Shown here in pieces: positions 46,614 through 56,774 of a stretch of 64,000 bases of DNA (its first letter is position 1; each line of letters starts with the position of its first letter). The position numbers and the translations under genes are program-made. Location of the stretch: positions 124,001-188,000 of the forward strand of contig NZ_JAIUMR010000001.1 of assembly GCF_022565475.1 (NCBI RefSeq). The letters are read 5' to 3'. Below the pieces are notes generated by a model. It searched no databases, had not been told where the DNA came from, and was given only the letters and a program-made list of their open reading frames with translations. Source of the DNA: Aliidiomarina sp. (GTDB taxonomy: Bacteria; Pseudomonadota; Gammaproteobacteria; Enterobacterales; Alteromonadaceae).

Positions 46614-46700
46614 ATGAGTAAAGAAAAAGCGAAAAAACCCGCAACAAAAACCTTAAAAGAAAAACGTCGCGAAAAGAAACAAAAACAACAAAGCGACTAA
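46614..46700 (+). CDS. Basic 28-residue protein (small ORF)
   Basis: ATG 46614 to TAA 46700 encodes 28 residues, MSKEKAKKPATKTLKEKRRE followed by KKQKQQSD, almost wholly Lys/Glu/Arg/Gln. AAAGGTG is 6 bases upstream and a terminator starts 9 bases after the stop, so it is a complete transcription-like unit. The composition suggests a disordered nucleic-acid or ribosome-associated peptide; no family is recognised. Being under 30 residues it escapes most annotation. It is separate from the bcsC gene, which ends on the other strand 36 bases further on. Confidence 0.6.
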   Translation: MSKEKAKKPATKTLKEKRREKKQKQQSD

Positions 46701-46708
46701 ATCTAACT

Positions 46709-46734
46709 GGGCTCCCATGTCGGGAGCCCTTCTT
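46709..46734 (+). terminator. Rho-independent terminator after the small ORF
   Basis: GGGCTCCC-ATGTC-GGGAGCCC followed by TTCTT. There is no T run on the minus strand, so it serves the plus-strand transcript; any bcsC terminator on the minus strand is not evident here. Confidence 0.8.
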
Positions 46735-46735
46735 G

Positions 46736-49700
46736 CTATCGATCGACGTATCGGCTCGGTGGGTCAGGCGGACGAGCAACTGGCAGGTTATAACCGCCAA
46801 AATGGTAACGTAGATAGATGAGTCCTTGATTTGGAGCGAACGTATCCGAACGAATCAACTCGGTTCTCAGGCCAACATACCAATGGCGATTGATTTGGTA
46901 CTCAAAAACCCCGGTTAAACTGTGACTGCGGCCCCCACCTGTTCCTGCAGTGAAAAATGGACTCACCCCAGTCACCTCTTGATTCTGTTGCGCAATCTCT
47001 TGCAGCGTCGCATCCGTAGGGAAAAATATTTGCTCTCCCAAGCGCGTTGATGAATATCCAAGCGATCCACGTACGAGATAAGAAAAGCGATTAATACGCC
47101 CAAAAACAGTGATTGGCACACTGATCGAACGGTATTGCTCGGGACTATAATAATGTCCATGCCCATAGGTTGTTTCACTTAAATCTTCATCAAATCCCCA
47201 AAACAGCGTCGTTAAGCCAACGGTTACGGCAAAGGGTTCACTCGAGTAAGCTCGGACATAACCACCAGTAAAGGCATACCAGCGCCAATTTTCTTCCACC
47301 TGATGGCCCATGTAGTAGTCGAGCCCAGTATTTCCCCACCAACCAAAACGGCCGCCTTGGTCCCAACTTGCGCCGAGATCGATACCATTTTTCGTTACTG
47401 CCCCCCAGTTGCGGTCTGAGAATGGGTCCTCAATACTCGCAAAACTAATCAGTGTTGCTGTTTGAATACGCCGACTAGCAGTCAAACGCACACCAAATTC
47501 ACCAAGACTGCGACGCATGCCAACCCCACCGATCCAATCACTACGGTTGAAGCCGACGGGGCTGCGACCAATATCAAACCACCAATCGCCGTAATCTGCC
47601 CCAACTCCCATTGCGACACCGAAATCCTTCCGCACTGGCTGAATGCCTTCAGGACAATCCTCTTCACACAAAAGCCCTGTACCAAAACGGTTGCGCCAAA
47701 ACGTGTTATCGAGATCCGCAGCCCCCGCGTCTAGCCAAATCGGATCAACCCTTGCGAACCAATACCCAGATCGGCTATCGAAAGGAACCCGTAGGTCAAT
47801 CATTACTGATTTTGAATTTAATTCGGTAATACCTGGTGTGCCACTTTTTTGGCGTTGCTCATAACCCAAATACAAAACTTTTTCGGAGCTCGAGATTAAA
47901 TTGCGCGCACGACTTTGTAAGCCGGGTACGCGCCAGTCATCACTTTCTTGACTCACCCATATGCTAGTCGACTCGCTGTCTCCACGTTGAACTTCAATAC
48001 CGCGAACAGCCCATTGGTATGCCAAGCTGCGATCACCAACAGCTTCGGCGAAGCGACTCGCCTCGGCATAGCCTTCGGCTTGATTTTCAGTATCTAGACG
48101 CGTCATATTTTGCTCAATCGCACGCAAGTATTGCCGATCAGACGCACGCGCATCGGCCGCCATTGTCGAGATATATGTCGCTAAAGTACTCGTATCAGCG
48201 TCATCCAGCGTATTCGGATTGCTGGCTAAAAATCTACGCCAATCTTGGCGAAAATCACGCACGTCAATCCGCGATTGTATTCGTTCTTGATGGGCTAACA
48301 TTGCCTCTGAACGAGCGTTCTCGGAGACCCGCAAAATAGCCGCAAGTGCATCGTCATCACGTTCGTTGCGGGCAAGATATAAACTATAGGCAAACCATGC
48401 ATCATCACTGGGATAATGTTGAATTAATTCAGCGAACCTTTGGGCAGCCAATTCCAGCTCTTCCCGCTGTTCATGACTTTGAACTAAGGTCGCAACCAAC
48501 CAGGGGTCGCTTGGCTCTCGACGATAAGCTTCGAGCAACAATTCATGTCCGCTGTCGTTATCGCCCTGTTCGGTTGCCGCCATTGCACGCGCTCGCAGCA
48601 AACGTGCGTCCAGATTTGCAATTAAATCGACTTGGTTCTCGGCATCGGGGTGAGATTGCAGCCGATCAAACATAATTTGCGCTCGGCGCAATTCACCTTC
48701 ATTGAGATGTTGACCGAACAAACCAAAGTCTCGCCAAAACGTGGTCACTTCAATCATTTGTTGCCACTGTTCAACCTCTGGCTCCATGCTGGCTGCTCGA
48801 CGAAACCAAGCAAGTGCCTCAGCATGCCGACCTTGACGCATCGTCGCATAACCGAGCCCACTAACTGCGGCAACGGAGTCTGGGCGCTCTTGATAAGACT
48901 CGCGTAGCCATCGTTCAGCCATCAGAGGCTGTTCATTAGCAAGGTAGGTCAAACCACGCTGTAACTTCTGAAATGCAGGGTCCGATTCCAGTTCTGCAGT
49001 TGCAGCGACGACTTGACGCGACCGTTCCGCCACTTCGCTGATTTCCAAATGGTCCGGATGTTTTTCTTCGAGCACCGCAATGAAATCGTTGACCGACGCA
49101 GTTTCGACTCCAAAAAAATTAATAATTCGTAAACTTAACGCTCGCGCCTGTGCGCCAAAGACAGCGTCTTCACTCAAGCGGGCTAAGTTTTGATAATCAT
49201 CAGAAGTCAGTTGATTCTGCAAGAATCGCACTTCGATTAAGGCCAATTGCAAACGCACTGAGTTTGGCTGCTCGCGGCGTAATTGAGTCAAACCGGCAAC
49301 AGCTTCATCGGCTTGTCCCGCACGAGCATGTGCAAACCAATATTGAATAGCCAAATCAAGGTTCTCTGGCGCACGTGGAAATGCCAGTCGCCACTCGACC
49401 ACAGCTTCTTCATAACGGCCGGCAAGATACAATAGTTCAGCATTACCAACTGCCTGCTGCGCCTCACTATCAAGCGCGACAATCTCGCGTAAACGGCGCG
49501 TTGCCGGATGCTCTGGTGCGTTTTCAACTAATTGATTGTAATACCGTCGCGCTTGTTCCGTTTGACGCTGCTGCCATGCAATCATCGCGCGCAACTCAAG
49601 CACGCGCGGGTGGTTCGGTTGCACTCGTTCAAGTTGTTGAATCAAGTCTTCAACCCGGTCCATTCGACCCCGTTCATACCAATAGACGATTTGAGCTTCG

Positions 49701-49807
49701 ACAGACTGAATCGATTGCGCCTGACCATCAAGTGGGCGTTCATTTGCTGCCACGCTAACTATCATCAGGAGAAGGAGAATTAAACCGTTGAACCACCGTC
49801 GAACCAT
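46736..49807 (-). CDS. bcsC: Cellulose export outer-membrane protein BcsC
   Basis: A 1023-residue exporter that guides nascent cellulose through the periplasm and outer membrane. A signal peptide (about 1-21) is followed by a TPR superhelix (about 30-640, with repeats such as AVSGLGYATMRQGRHAEAL and DLAIQYWFAHARAGQADEAV). The C-terminal BcsC outer-membrane barrel (about 680-1023) is marked by many aromatic strands such as EENWRWYAFTGGYVRAYS and RGSLGYSSTR. Length is close to the E. coli protein (about 1150). It is last in the bcsRQABZC order; its ATG overlaps the BcsZ TAA by one base. Confidence 0.93.
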   Translation of the reverse strand: MVRRWFNGLILLLLMIVSVAANERPLDGQAQSIQSVEAQIVYWYERGRMDRVEDLIQQLERVQPNHPRVLELRAMIAWQQRQTEQARRYYNQLVENAPEHPATRRLREIVALDSEAQQAVGNAELLYLAGRYEEAVVEWRLAFPRAPENLDLAIQYWFAHARAGQADEAVAGLTQLRREQPNSVRLQLALIEVRFLQNQLTSDDYQNLARLSEDAVFGAQARALSLRIINFFGVETASVNDFIAVLEEKHPDHLEISEVAERSRQVVAATAELESDPAFQKLQRGLTYLANEQPLMAERWLRESYQERPDSVAAVSGLGYATMRQGRHAEALAWFRRAASMEPEVEQWQQMIEVTTFWRDFGLFGQHLNEGELRRAQIMFDRLQSHPDAENQVDLIANLDARLLRARAMAATEQGDNDSGHELLLEAYRREPSDPWLVATLVQSHEQREELELAAQRFAELIQHYPSDDAWFAYSLYLARNERDDDALAAILRVSENARSEAMLAHQERIQSRIDVRDFRQDWRRFLASNPNTLDDADTSTLATYISTMAADARASDRQYLRAIEQNMTRLDTENQAEGYAEASRFAEAVGDRSLAYQWAVRGIEVQRGDSESTSIWVSQESDDWRVPGLQSRARNLISSSEKVLYLGYEQRQKSGTPGITELNSKSVMIDLRVPFDSRSGYWFARVDPIWLDAGAADLDNTFWRNRFGTGLLCEEDCPEGIQPVRKDFGVAMGVGADYGDWWFDIGRSPVGFNRSDWIGGVGMRRSLGEFGVRLTASRRIQTATLISFASIEDPFSDRNWGAVTKNGIDLGASWDQGGRFGWWGNTGLDYYMGHQVEENWRWYAFTGGYVRAYSSEPFAVTVGLTTLFWGFDEDLSETTYGHGHYYSPEQYRSISVPITVFGRINRFSYLVRGSLGYSSTRLGEQIFFPTDATLQEIAQQNQEVTGVSPFFTAGTGGGRSHSLTGVFEYQINRHWYVGLRTELIRSDTFAPNQGLIYLRYHFGGYNLPVARPPDPPSRYVDR

Positions 49808-51063
49808 TAAGAGCTCCTCTCACGATTGCAGCTAGACGTTACATTGAGTTTACCGTCGGCTGTGAAAGCAACACATTCCAGTGCGCTTAACCCAAATAAC
49901 ACCAACATAGTGTCATAATAGCGCTGTGCGTAACGAGCGGGGCTTCGGGCGGCGAGACGAGCAAGTTGCGTGGTATACACACGCTCTTCAAACTCTGCCT
50001 GATCCCGAAAGTTCGTATCGTGGAGATGAAAGTAGAGCAATGCGACGGCGGAAAAACCTACGGGGCCTTGACCACGGAAATCCCCCTGATGCTCAAGTTC
50101 AGTTGGCGGATGATCGGTCGCAGCAGTCGCAGTATAGAAAGCATCAAATTTACTGAGATAGTGGTGATATCCCTGCTGGAAATCCCAACTTAACCAAAGG
50201 TACGTGCGGATCGCGTCATAACTACCCACGCTTACCTGTTGTTGGTGTTCTTGTGCGGTCTGCTCAAGCGCAAGAAGGCGTCCATTGCTGTCAACAGCAA
50301 CCCAGTTTGGGATCATTCGATGTGATTCGCTGGCAAGTTCACTGAATAACCTTTCACTCCAGCGAATCACTTCATGCCAACGCTCGTCCTGTGTATAGGC
50401 TGCTAATCCATGAAATAGGGTAATCGTTAAATAACTTGGATTAACAATCCAATAATCTTGCATTGTCGACTGATCGTGATGCTGAAATCCAACCGGAGCT
50501 GGTAATAATAGCCGCTCACCATTTAATGCAACCGTTTCTTGCGCAAGAATCAATTTCGCCAATTCTTCACCAAGTTCCTGATAGCTTGCATTCTGCCAAA
50601 GTTCAGCTGCAGCGAGCAAAGCATAGGCGATCCAGATATCCGAATCGCTTGCTGAATTCGCATCGATAACTCCCCAAGACTCATCCTCACGCTGGCCCCA
50701 CAACCAAGCCGGAAGGTTTTTCCGAATATCGCCGTCCGCTAAATTATTCACTGTCCATTTTAACAGTGCGGTAAAGGTCTCCTGATCATCGGCTAACAAG
50801 CTAAACCAAAGCCCATAGGATTGACCTTCCGATGTCGTGATTGAGCGCTCAGAGCCGAGATCAATAACACGACCGTCGGCACTGATAAACTGCTCAATGA
50901 AGCGTTGATAGTGCCATTGAAATGACAAACGCTCTGTGACGCCGAGCTCTAATGGTGGAAACACGTCGCGGCTTAACACATCAGCTTGATCACTACGATT
51001 ACAACTACTCAACAGCACCACAAAAATCGTCATCAAGACGAGCATCGTTGGCTGTCGGTTCAT
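49807..51063 (-). CDS. bcsZ: Periplasmic endoglucanase BcsZ (GH8)
   Basis: A 418-residue glycoside hydrolase family 8 cellulase that trims cellulose during secretion. N-terminal signal or lipobox-like segment LLSSCNRS suggests it is exported, possibly lipidated. The catalytic acid motif TTSEGQSYG (general acid Glu near residue 79) and the conserved ASDSDIWIAYALL (Asp near 139) are present. PAWLWGQ matches E. coli BcsZ. It lies between bcsB (1 base away) and bcsC (overlapping). Lipidation would be unusual, since E. coli BcsZ is soluble. Confidence 0.95.
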   Translation of the reverse strand: MNRQPTMLVLMTIFVVLLSSCNRSDQADVLSRDVFPPLELGVTERLSFQWHYQRFIEQFISADGRVIDLGSERSITTSEGQSYGLWFSLLADDQETFTALLKWTVNNLADGDIRKNLPAWLWGQREDESWGVIDANSASDSDIWIAYALLAAAELWQNASYQELGEELAKLILAQETVALNGERLLLPAPVGFQHHDQSTMQDYWIVNPSYLTITLFHGLAAYTQDERWHEVIRWSERLFSELASESHRMIPNWVAVDSNGRLLALEQTAQEHQQQVSVGSYDAIRTYLWLSWDFQQGYHHYLSKFDAFYTATAATDHPPTELEHQGDFRGQGPVGFSAVALLYFHLHDTNFRDQAEFEERVYTTQLARLAARSPARYAQRYYDTMLVLFGLSALECVAFTADGKLNVTSSCNRERSS

Positions 51064-51064
51064 G

Positions 51065-53320
51065 CTATTGCCCCCCTACCCGACGCCGTGCTTTGCGTGC
51101 AAACAACCAATAGATCACCAAGACGAGTGTAATCAGCGCCAGTAAGGTAATGACGGAAACCAAAACTGGATAGCGTGACAGGTGGAAATAAAGCCGCTTC
51201 CAGAAGCTCAATTCGCCAACATAATAGCGAGAAAAGCTCTGTAAGTTTTGTTCATGGCCCGGTGTTAGAATCGTCATGAATCCAGTGACTGCTGAGCTGC
51301 GTTCCGACGATCGCAACAAGGCGCTGATTTGTCCTAAATAGTCACTGTCCGTGGCGGTGAGTGCTACCACGGTGCTACGCGAGTGAAGTGGCGATTGAAA
51401 GCTGACCATTGCCGCACTTGGGCCGGATACAGCTACTTGCTCATTGCTACTAAACAACAATTGTTGTCGACCCGACAAACCATGATGGGCCAACTGTTGA
51501 TCCAGTGTAGCGCGGCCAAATCGTTGCAGAAAGGCTTGCAGAGCGGCGCGACCAACAATCAAAAAATCCTTGGTACTATTCTGGTCAATTGCATCGACCG
51601 CAACAATGTTTACGCCACTCGTATGATGTCCTGTTGCGCCAGCAATCAGTGCAACGGCGCTTAACATCACCTCGATTTCCGTATTGCTCGGCTCAACATC
51701 AATTACTACATGCGTTTGATAGAGGTCGTCGTAACGTGAAAATGGGTACCCTGTTTTTGCGAAAAGATGCAAATTAGGCATCTCAACATAGTGCTCATAA
51801 CCGCGCAAATCGATGGACGAGTCACCATCAATTGCACCTGTGGTGTTTCCAAGTGGCCGTACTCGGCACTCTTCTGAACGAGCACTGAATGTAAATTCAA
51901 AGTCAAGTCGATTAACCGCACCCAGTTTAAATGCTGGGATCTGTAAGGCTGGCTGAGTAAACGGATTAAACTCAAGCAATGGCACCCGAATCCGGTCCGC
52001 AGCGCCGCCGATACCAGATTCTGTCAATGTGTAACCTTTAATAAATTCATTATTAATAAATACACGCAACCGGCTCTCGTCTTTCTCGATGGGAGGGGTA
52101 TGGCGAAACTTCAAGTCAATTGGGATGCCGTGACGTTGCCAAGTAAATAAATCAGGCGGAAGCATGAGATTGACTGCGATTGGCGCATTTGCATAACCAT
52201 TTCGCTGTAAATCACCAGGAAAATCAACCAGTTCACTGAACGTGACCGGCCGATCCGTGCGTACCCAACGCGGCGCTGAATAAGCGGGCCGCGGTTCAGG
52301 TGCCGCAGCATAAACGATTGCTCTGTCACCGCTTAAACCCGCACGATGCTCAACTAACCCATGCACCGCAGAGACCAATCCGTTTGTGTCCGGAGCTTGA
52401 ATTAATAGAACTTTAAAAATGTCATTCAGTGGGTTCGTAATAATCCGCACCGTCGGCTCATTGACGTCTGGATAGTCACGGAATAACCAAGGACGTTCGT
52501 CATTTGTCATAAAAACGATCGCGTGAGACGTCGGCCAATCTTCAACTTCACTCTCGCGTTGAAGCACCTGTCTATACCGGTAAACCGTTGCTTCAGTTCC
52601 GCGCCAAGCAGCTTGTTTGGCAAAGTAGCTATGTAAGATACCCGTTGCAATTAAATGATTATGGGTGGTCTGTTGGGGGAGCACATAGTGAAAGGATGGC
52701 CGGGTAAAATCACGCTGGTCAAAAAACGGCTCTGGAAACCAGCTGAGTTCATCTGCAACCACAAGTTGTTGCGTTGCTATTTCTATATAGCTCTGGCTTG
52801 CAAACTCAAGCCAAGCTGCGGGAGATAATACAGCACATTCCAAGCCCTCTGCTTCCGCTAAAAGCTCAAAAGTCAGCTCATTATAGCGAGCAAAGTAATT
52901 TGCCGGCAGATTCAATTCAAGCTCGTGGCGCCGATCAGACGCATCAGCAGGTATTGTAATCGCTCGTATCAGTTCACCATTAAAGCGAATGCGTAGCTGT
53001 GATGTTCTTCCGACTAACGTCGGTGAATATGCGTAATTTAAATATAATGTGCCACCCTGTGGAATTTGATCCATGCGACTACCAAACCCTAACGACATTT
53101 GATCCGCCATACCGTCAACTCGGAGCACTCGCTCTCCGGCCAATTCACGGAATGTCCAACGTTGTTCATAGGTTGGTAAGTCAAAATAAGGATTAGCTAT
53201 AACCGGTGGCTCATCGACAACTTGAGCCACCCCCGACGTCATCAGAAGAAAAGATGAAAACACGATTGTCAGAGTGCAACAAAACGAGCGCATCGTTGAA
53301 CTAAAAGCGTAAGAATTCAT
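51065..53320 (-). CDS. bcsB: Cellulose synthase periplasmic subunit BcsB
   Basis: A 751-residue partner of BcsA. A signal peptide (about 1-33) precedes two carbohydrate-binding and flavodoxin-like domain pairs, with conserved-looking LRIRFNGELIRAITIP, FHYVLPQQTTHN and SAPRWVRTDRPVTFSEL. One C-terminal membrane helix (about 720-745, YPVLVSVITLLALITLVLVIYW) anchors it to the inner membrane beside BcsA and ends in basic residues. It overlaps the 3' end of bcsA by 20 bases, showing translational coupling. Length is normal for the E. coli-type protein. Confidence 0.95.
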   Translation of the reverse strand: MNSYAFSSTMRSFCCTLTIVFSSFLLMTSGVAQVVDEPPVIANPYFDLPTYEQRWTFRELAGERVLRVDGMADQMSLGFGSRMDQIPQGGTLYLNYAYSPTLVGRTSQLRIRFNGELIRAITIPADASDRRHELELNLPANYFARYNELTFELLAEAEGLECAVLSPAAWLEFASQSYIEIATQQLVVADELSWFPEPFFDQRDFTRPSFHYVLPQQTTHNHLIATGILHSYFAKQAAWRGTEATVYRYRQVLQRESEVEDWPTSHAIVFMTNDERPWLFRDYPDVNEPTVRIITNPLNDIFKVLLIQAPDTNGLVSAVHGLVEHRAGLSGDRAIVYAAAPEPRPAYSAPRWVRTDRPVTFSELVDFPGDLQRNGYANAPIAVNLMLPPDLFTWQRHGIPIDLKFRHTPPIEKDESRLRVFINNEFIKGYTLTESGIGGAADRIRVPLLEFNPFTQPALQIPAFKLGAVNRLDFEFTFSARSEECRVRPLGNTTGAIDGDSSIDLRGYEHYVEMPNLHLFAKTGYPFSRYDDLYQTHVVIDVEPSNTEIEVMLSAVALIAGATGHHTSGVNIVAVDAIDQNSTKDFLIVGRAALQAFLQRFGRATLDQQLAHHGLSGRQQLLFSSNEQVAVSGPSAAMVSFQSPLHSRSTVVALTATDSDYLGQISALLRSSERSSAVTGFMTILTPGHEQNLQSFSRYYVGELSFWKRLYFHLSRYPVLVSVITLLALITLVLVIYWLFARKARRRVGGQ

Positions 53321-55910
53321 TATCTACTTTTTCTCCTGGGAAATAGGGTAACAGTGAACGAACTCCCCGACCCATTCGGTAAATGACATCAAAGATAGGT
53401 TGTAGTTTTGGCATCAAATTACTAGCCATTCGATAGTAGCCACGAGCACCGATGGCGATCACTTCTCGGAAACTCGAAATGGGTCTATCGACCACAGTCT
53501 CGTCACGCCAACCTACCCATGCGTCTGCTCGCGAGAACGTCGCGCGCATCAATGCCATCTGTGCTTCATGCGAATCAGAGGTAAACAAGGTACCCACTAA
53601 GTCACCACGTCGGCTTACCACTGTGACTGAAAATGCGTTCATTGAAGGGCCTTCAGCCATAATCAGATGAAGTTCCTCACCTTCCGAGACCGCGCACTCA
53701 AGCGGTAATCGAATCCCTGCGCCACGATCAGAATAATCAACTAATTCTGCCGCAAATGAATGTCCGGTCGCATTCACGACCGAAATAGGCCGCTCAACAT
53801 TAACACGATTAGACGTTCGAACTTGTTTTGATTCCTCAGCAACCGCAACTGCCCCGCCAAGAATGATTAGATTATAGCTGACCCATAAAAGATTGAGTGC
53901 AACCGTTAGATATTCATCAGAAGGGCCCGTCAATAAACGCCAAATGCCGAATAAAAAACCAATTAAACAGAGCAAGACCAAAATAATGTAAGGCTTGGAG
54001 ACTTCCCAATCAAAATAACTTGTTGGCGTTTGTCCTCCTTTGGCCGTTACATTGAACTTACCATGTTTAGGGGCAAATAGAGCAACTAACGTTGGCCGCA
54101 TGATGTACCATGCTAATACGGTTTCATACATTTCTGCCCAAAATGAATGACGGTAACGACCTTGTGATTTTGAATTGGTTAGATACGAATGGACAATATG
54201 CGGTAACGCATAAAGCGCAATCATAATAGCAGGCGCAAAAACGATGTAACTGTGCAGTAAGAGAAATGCCAACGGAGCCATCATAAAGATAATACGCGGT
54301 AAACCGTTTAAGAAATAAAGCATGGCATTCGCATAACAAATCCGCTGACCTAAATTGAGTCCACGGCCTACTAATGGGTTATCCAGACGGAAAATTTGCG
54401 CCATACCGCGAGCCCAACGAATGCGCTGACCAATATGTGCAGATAAACTCTCCGTTGCTAGACCGGCTGCTTGCGGAATATTCAAATAGGCCGAGCTGTA
54501 CCCTAAACGATGGAGTTTTAAGGCTGTATGAGCATCCTCGGTAACGGTTTCAACTGCAATGCCACCAACCTTTTCAAGCGGCCCACGCTTTAATACTGCA
54601 CATGAACCGCAAAAAAAGGATGCATTCCACATGTCATTTCCGTCTTGAATCAGACCATAAAACAATTCGCCTTCATTGGGTTTATTGCGAAAAATGGTCA
54701 GGTTTTTTTCGAAAGGATCAGGCGAGAAGAAGTGATGAGGCGTTTGTAATAAAGCTAAATCTTTATCCGCGTAGAACCATCCCATCGACAACTGTAAAAA
54801 TGAACGCGTCGGTATATGGTCGCAATCAAAAATGGTAATGAAATCGCCCGTTGTTTTCTTCAACGCGTGATTTAGGTTGCCCGCTTTCGCATGCGAATTA
54901 TCGGGCCTGACCATATATCCGACGTTAACACTCTTAGCAAATTCAGCAAAGTCCGAGCGGCGGCCATCGTCAAGTAAGTAAATATTAAGTTTATCGACTG
55001 GCCAGTCCATAGCTAAGGCAGCAAGAACGGTAGGTCGGACAACACTTAACGGTTCGTTATAGGAAGGGATAAATATATCAACACTTGGCCACTGACGAGT
55101 ATCTTCGGGTAACTGCGCTACTTTCCGTTTTAACGGCCAAATGGTTTGGATATAACCAAGCACTAAAATCGTCCAGGCATAAATTTCCGCGCTTAGTAAC
55201 AGTAGACTTAATGCCGTGTCGGTTGGCACATCCCAATTGATGGTTTGGGTCACCCGCCAGTATAAATATCTTGAACTCACTAATACCGACAAGACAACCA
55301 TAAGAATCAGTGCGCCGCGTTTCTGCACATCGCGCACCCATAATGCGGTTGCCCAAAAGATTAATAGCATGACTGCTTGAGAGTTTGCATCCATCGGCAA
55401 GGTAATTGTAAAAGCAACCACAAGCGCCGCGATAACCGTTAAGGAAATTCGAATCGAGGCAGTATCGAGCCATGCGTATCCGGTGATATCACCAAACTGA
55501 TTAATGACCCGAGTCGCCTTGGACGTCGCAAAACGATTAAATTGACCCGAAACCCAACGTTTACTCGCTTTGACTAACTGTTGTCGGCGATGTTTCTTTG
55601 CAGCTGCTTTTGCCGCTCGAGCTTCGCGCAATGATTGTTCGGTTTGTTTCTCTTGTTGAAAAAAGATCAACCACAATGCCTGTAAGATAATCCGAATCGG
55701 ATCGAAGAAACGTAGTCTTGTGAAGTCAACATGGGGAAACCAGAATCGCAAGGTAAAATCAGATTCGCCAACTTTACCTGCACGTGCTTTACCCTGCATT
55801 CCGGGATGAACAAAAATGGCTTCAAGGTAAAGCACCAGCAAGTGCATACATGCTCGAGTACGAGTCAGTGTTCGGCGTGCTTGACGCCATTGTTCAACAA
55901 TCAGACTCAT
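53301..55910 (-). CDS. bcsA: Cellulose synthase catalytic subunit BcsA
   Basis: Polymerises UDP-glucose into cellulose and moves the chain across the inner membrane, activated by c-di-GMP. The 869-residue GT2 protein has the family motifs DDG (314-316), DCD (362-364), TED (457-459) and QRIRW (495-499) on the cytoplasmic loop, with hydrophobic helices before and after. The C-terminal PilZ domain shows RTSNR (698-702) and a later DYSDRG, the c-di-GMP contacts. The N-terminal 100-residue extension rich in basic/Ala residues is typical of E. coli-type BcsA. Its start is 3 bases past the bcsQ stop. Confidence 0.97.
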   Translation of the reverse strand: MSLIVEQWRQARRTLTRTRACMHLLVLYLEAIFVHPGMQGKARAGKVGESDFTLRFWFPHVDFTRLRFFDPIRIILQALWLIFFQQEKQTEQSLREARAAKAAAKKHRRQQLVKASKRWVSGQFNRFATSKATRVINQFGDITGYAWLDTASIRISLTVIAALVVAFTITLPMDANSQAVMLLIFWATALWVRDVQKRGALILMVVLSVLVSSRYLYWRVTQTINWDVPTDTALSLLLLSAEIYAWTILVLGYIQTIWPLKRKVAQLPEDTRQWPSVDIFIPSYNEPLSVVRPTVLAALAMDWPVDKLNIYLLDDGRRSDFAEFAKSVNVGYMVRPDNSHAKAGNLNHALKKTTGDFITIFDCDHIPTRSFLQLSMGWFYADKDLALLQTPHHFFSPDPFEKNLTIFRNKPNEGELFYGLIQDGNDMWNASFFCGSCAVLKRGPLEKVGGIAVETVTEDAHTALKLHRLGYSSAYLNIPQAAGLATESLSAHIGQRIRWARGMAQIFRLDNPLVGRGLNLGQRICYANAMLYFLNGLPRIIFMMAPLAFLLLHSYIVFAPAIMIALYALPHIVHSYLTNSKSQGRYRHSFWAEMYETVLAWYIMRPTLVALFAPKHGKFNVTAKGGQTPTSYFDWEVSKPYIILVLLCLIGFLFGIWRLLTGPSDEYLTVALNLLWVSYNLIILGGAVAVAEESKQVRTSNRVNVERPISVVNATGHSFAAELVDYSDRGAGIRLPLECAVSEGEELHLIMAEGPSMNAFSVTVVSRRGDLVGTLFTSDSHEAQMALMRATFSRADAWVGWRDETVVDRPISSFREVIAIGARGYYRMASNLMPKLQPIFDVIYRMGRGVRSLLPYFPGEKVDNEFLRF

Positions 55911-55913
55911 CCC

Positions 55914-56720
55914 TTAGGCATCCTCCACAATCGCAACCGACCGCTCGGCAACTTCATGAACGACCCATAACGCTAGGGCATCAAAATCTCGAGCTGCCTG
56001 GGCTTTGGGTTGATACGTTCTCACTGGACAACGCTGAGCAAAAGCTTCGGGTACGTGTTGATCACTATTTACCATTAACGGGACTAATCGTCCGTCCGCA
56101 ATTTGACCACGAATAAAATCCATACTGTCGCGTTGCAACACAACTTGTGGTGCGACACCATTAAGTAACAAATAGCTATGAGCCTCTGCATCCACTTGCC
56201 GAGGTGCCGTATCCACTAAATAGCGAGAGAGGCCTCGGATTAATCGTGGTTCTGGTCGCACGATGTTGAGCACGAGATCACATTGACGATATGCCCAACG
56301 TTGCAGAGCACTCGGCTCAGTCGGTAAATCAATAATCAAAAACCGTTCCTGCTTAGCGAATAGTGGCGCAAACAAATCCGCAAGCTTGTCCATATCATCT
56401 TCAGCAGTTTCGCTGATATGACGCTCCTCTGAAGTCATACCCATAGGAATAAAGGGATAACCTGAACGACTCTCAAACGTGATATCGAGTAAAGCGCTGC
56501 CGTTGTGTAACGCGCTTATAATGCCTTGGTTCTCGGTCGGCTCCATGCCAAAGTGCAAACACAAACTATTGTCACGATTCAAATCGATTGCAATCGCTCG
56601 ATGCTCGATTGCACAGAGCGCAACAGCAAGGCCAGCGACAATTGACGTCGCGCCTGCACCACCGAAGACATTCTGTACCCCAACAACGGTTGCTGCTTTA
56701 CTCTTCTTTGACGCTGTCAT
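55914..56720 (-). CDS. bcsQ: MinD/ParA-like protein BcsQ
   Basis: A 268-residue SIMIBI-type P-loop protein that helps place and assemble the cellulose secretion complex, probably at the pole. The N-terminal loop reads FGGAGATS rather than the usual KGGxGKT, so both lysines are changed; the rest of the fold (RAIAIDLN, FLIIDLPTEPSALQRW) is clear. A relaxed loop is also known in enterobacterial BcsQ. It is second in bcsRQABZC, preceded by bcsR. ATP use is uncertain. Confidence 0.88.
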   Translation of the reverse strand: MTASKKSKAATVVGVQNVFGGAGATSIVAGLAVALCAIEHRAIAIDLNRDNSLCLHFGMEPTENQGIISALHNGSALLDITFESRSGYPFIPMGMTSEERHISETAEDDMDKLADLFAPLFAKQERFLIIDLPTEPSALQRWAYRQCDLVLNIVRPEPRLIRGLSRYLVDTAPRQVDAEAHSYLLLNGVAPQVVLQRDSMDFIRGQIADGRLVPLMVNSDQHVPEAFAQRCPVRTYQPKAQAARDFDALALWVVHEVAERSVAIVEDA

Positions 56721-56774
56721 TCGATTACCTCATTACGCAGGCTCTCATTATCATTCGGAGCCAAGCTTGTCCCT

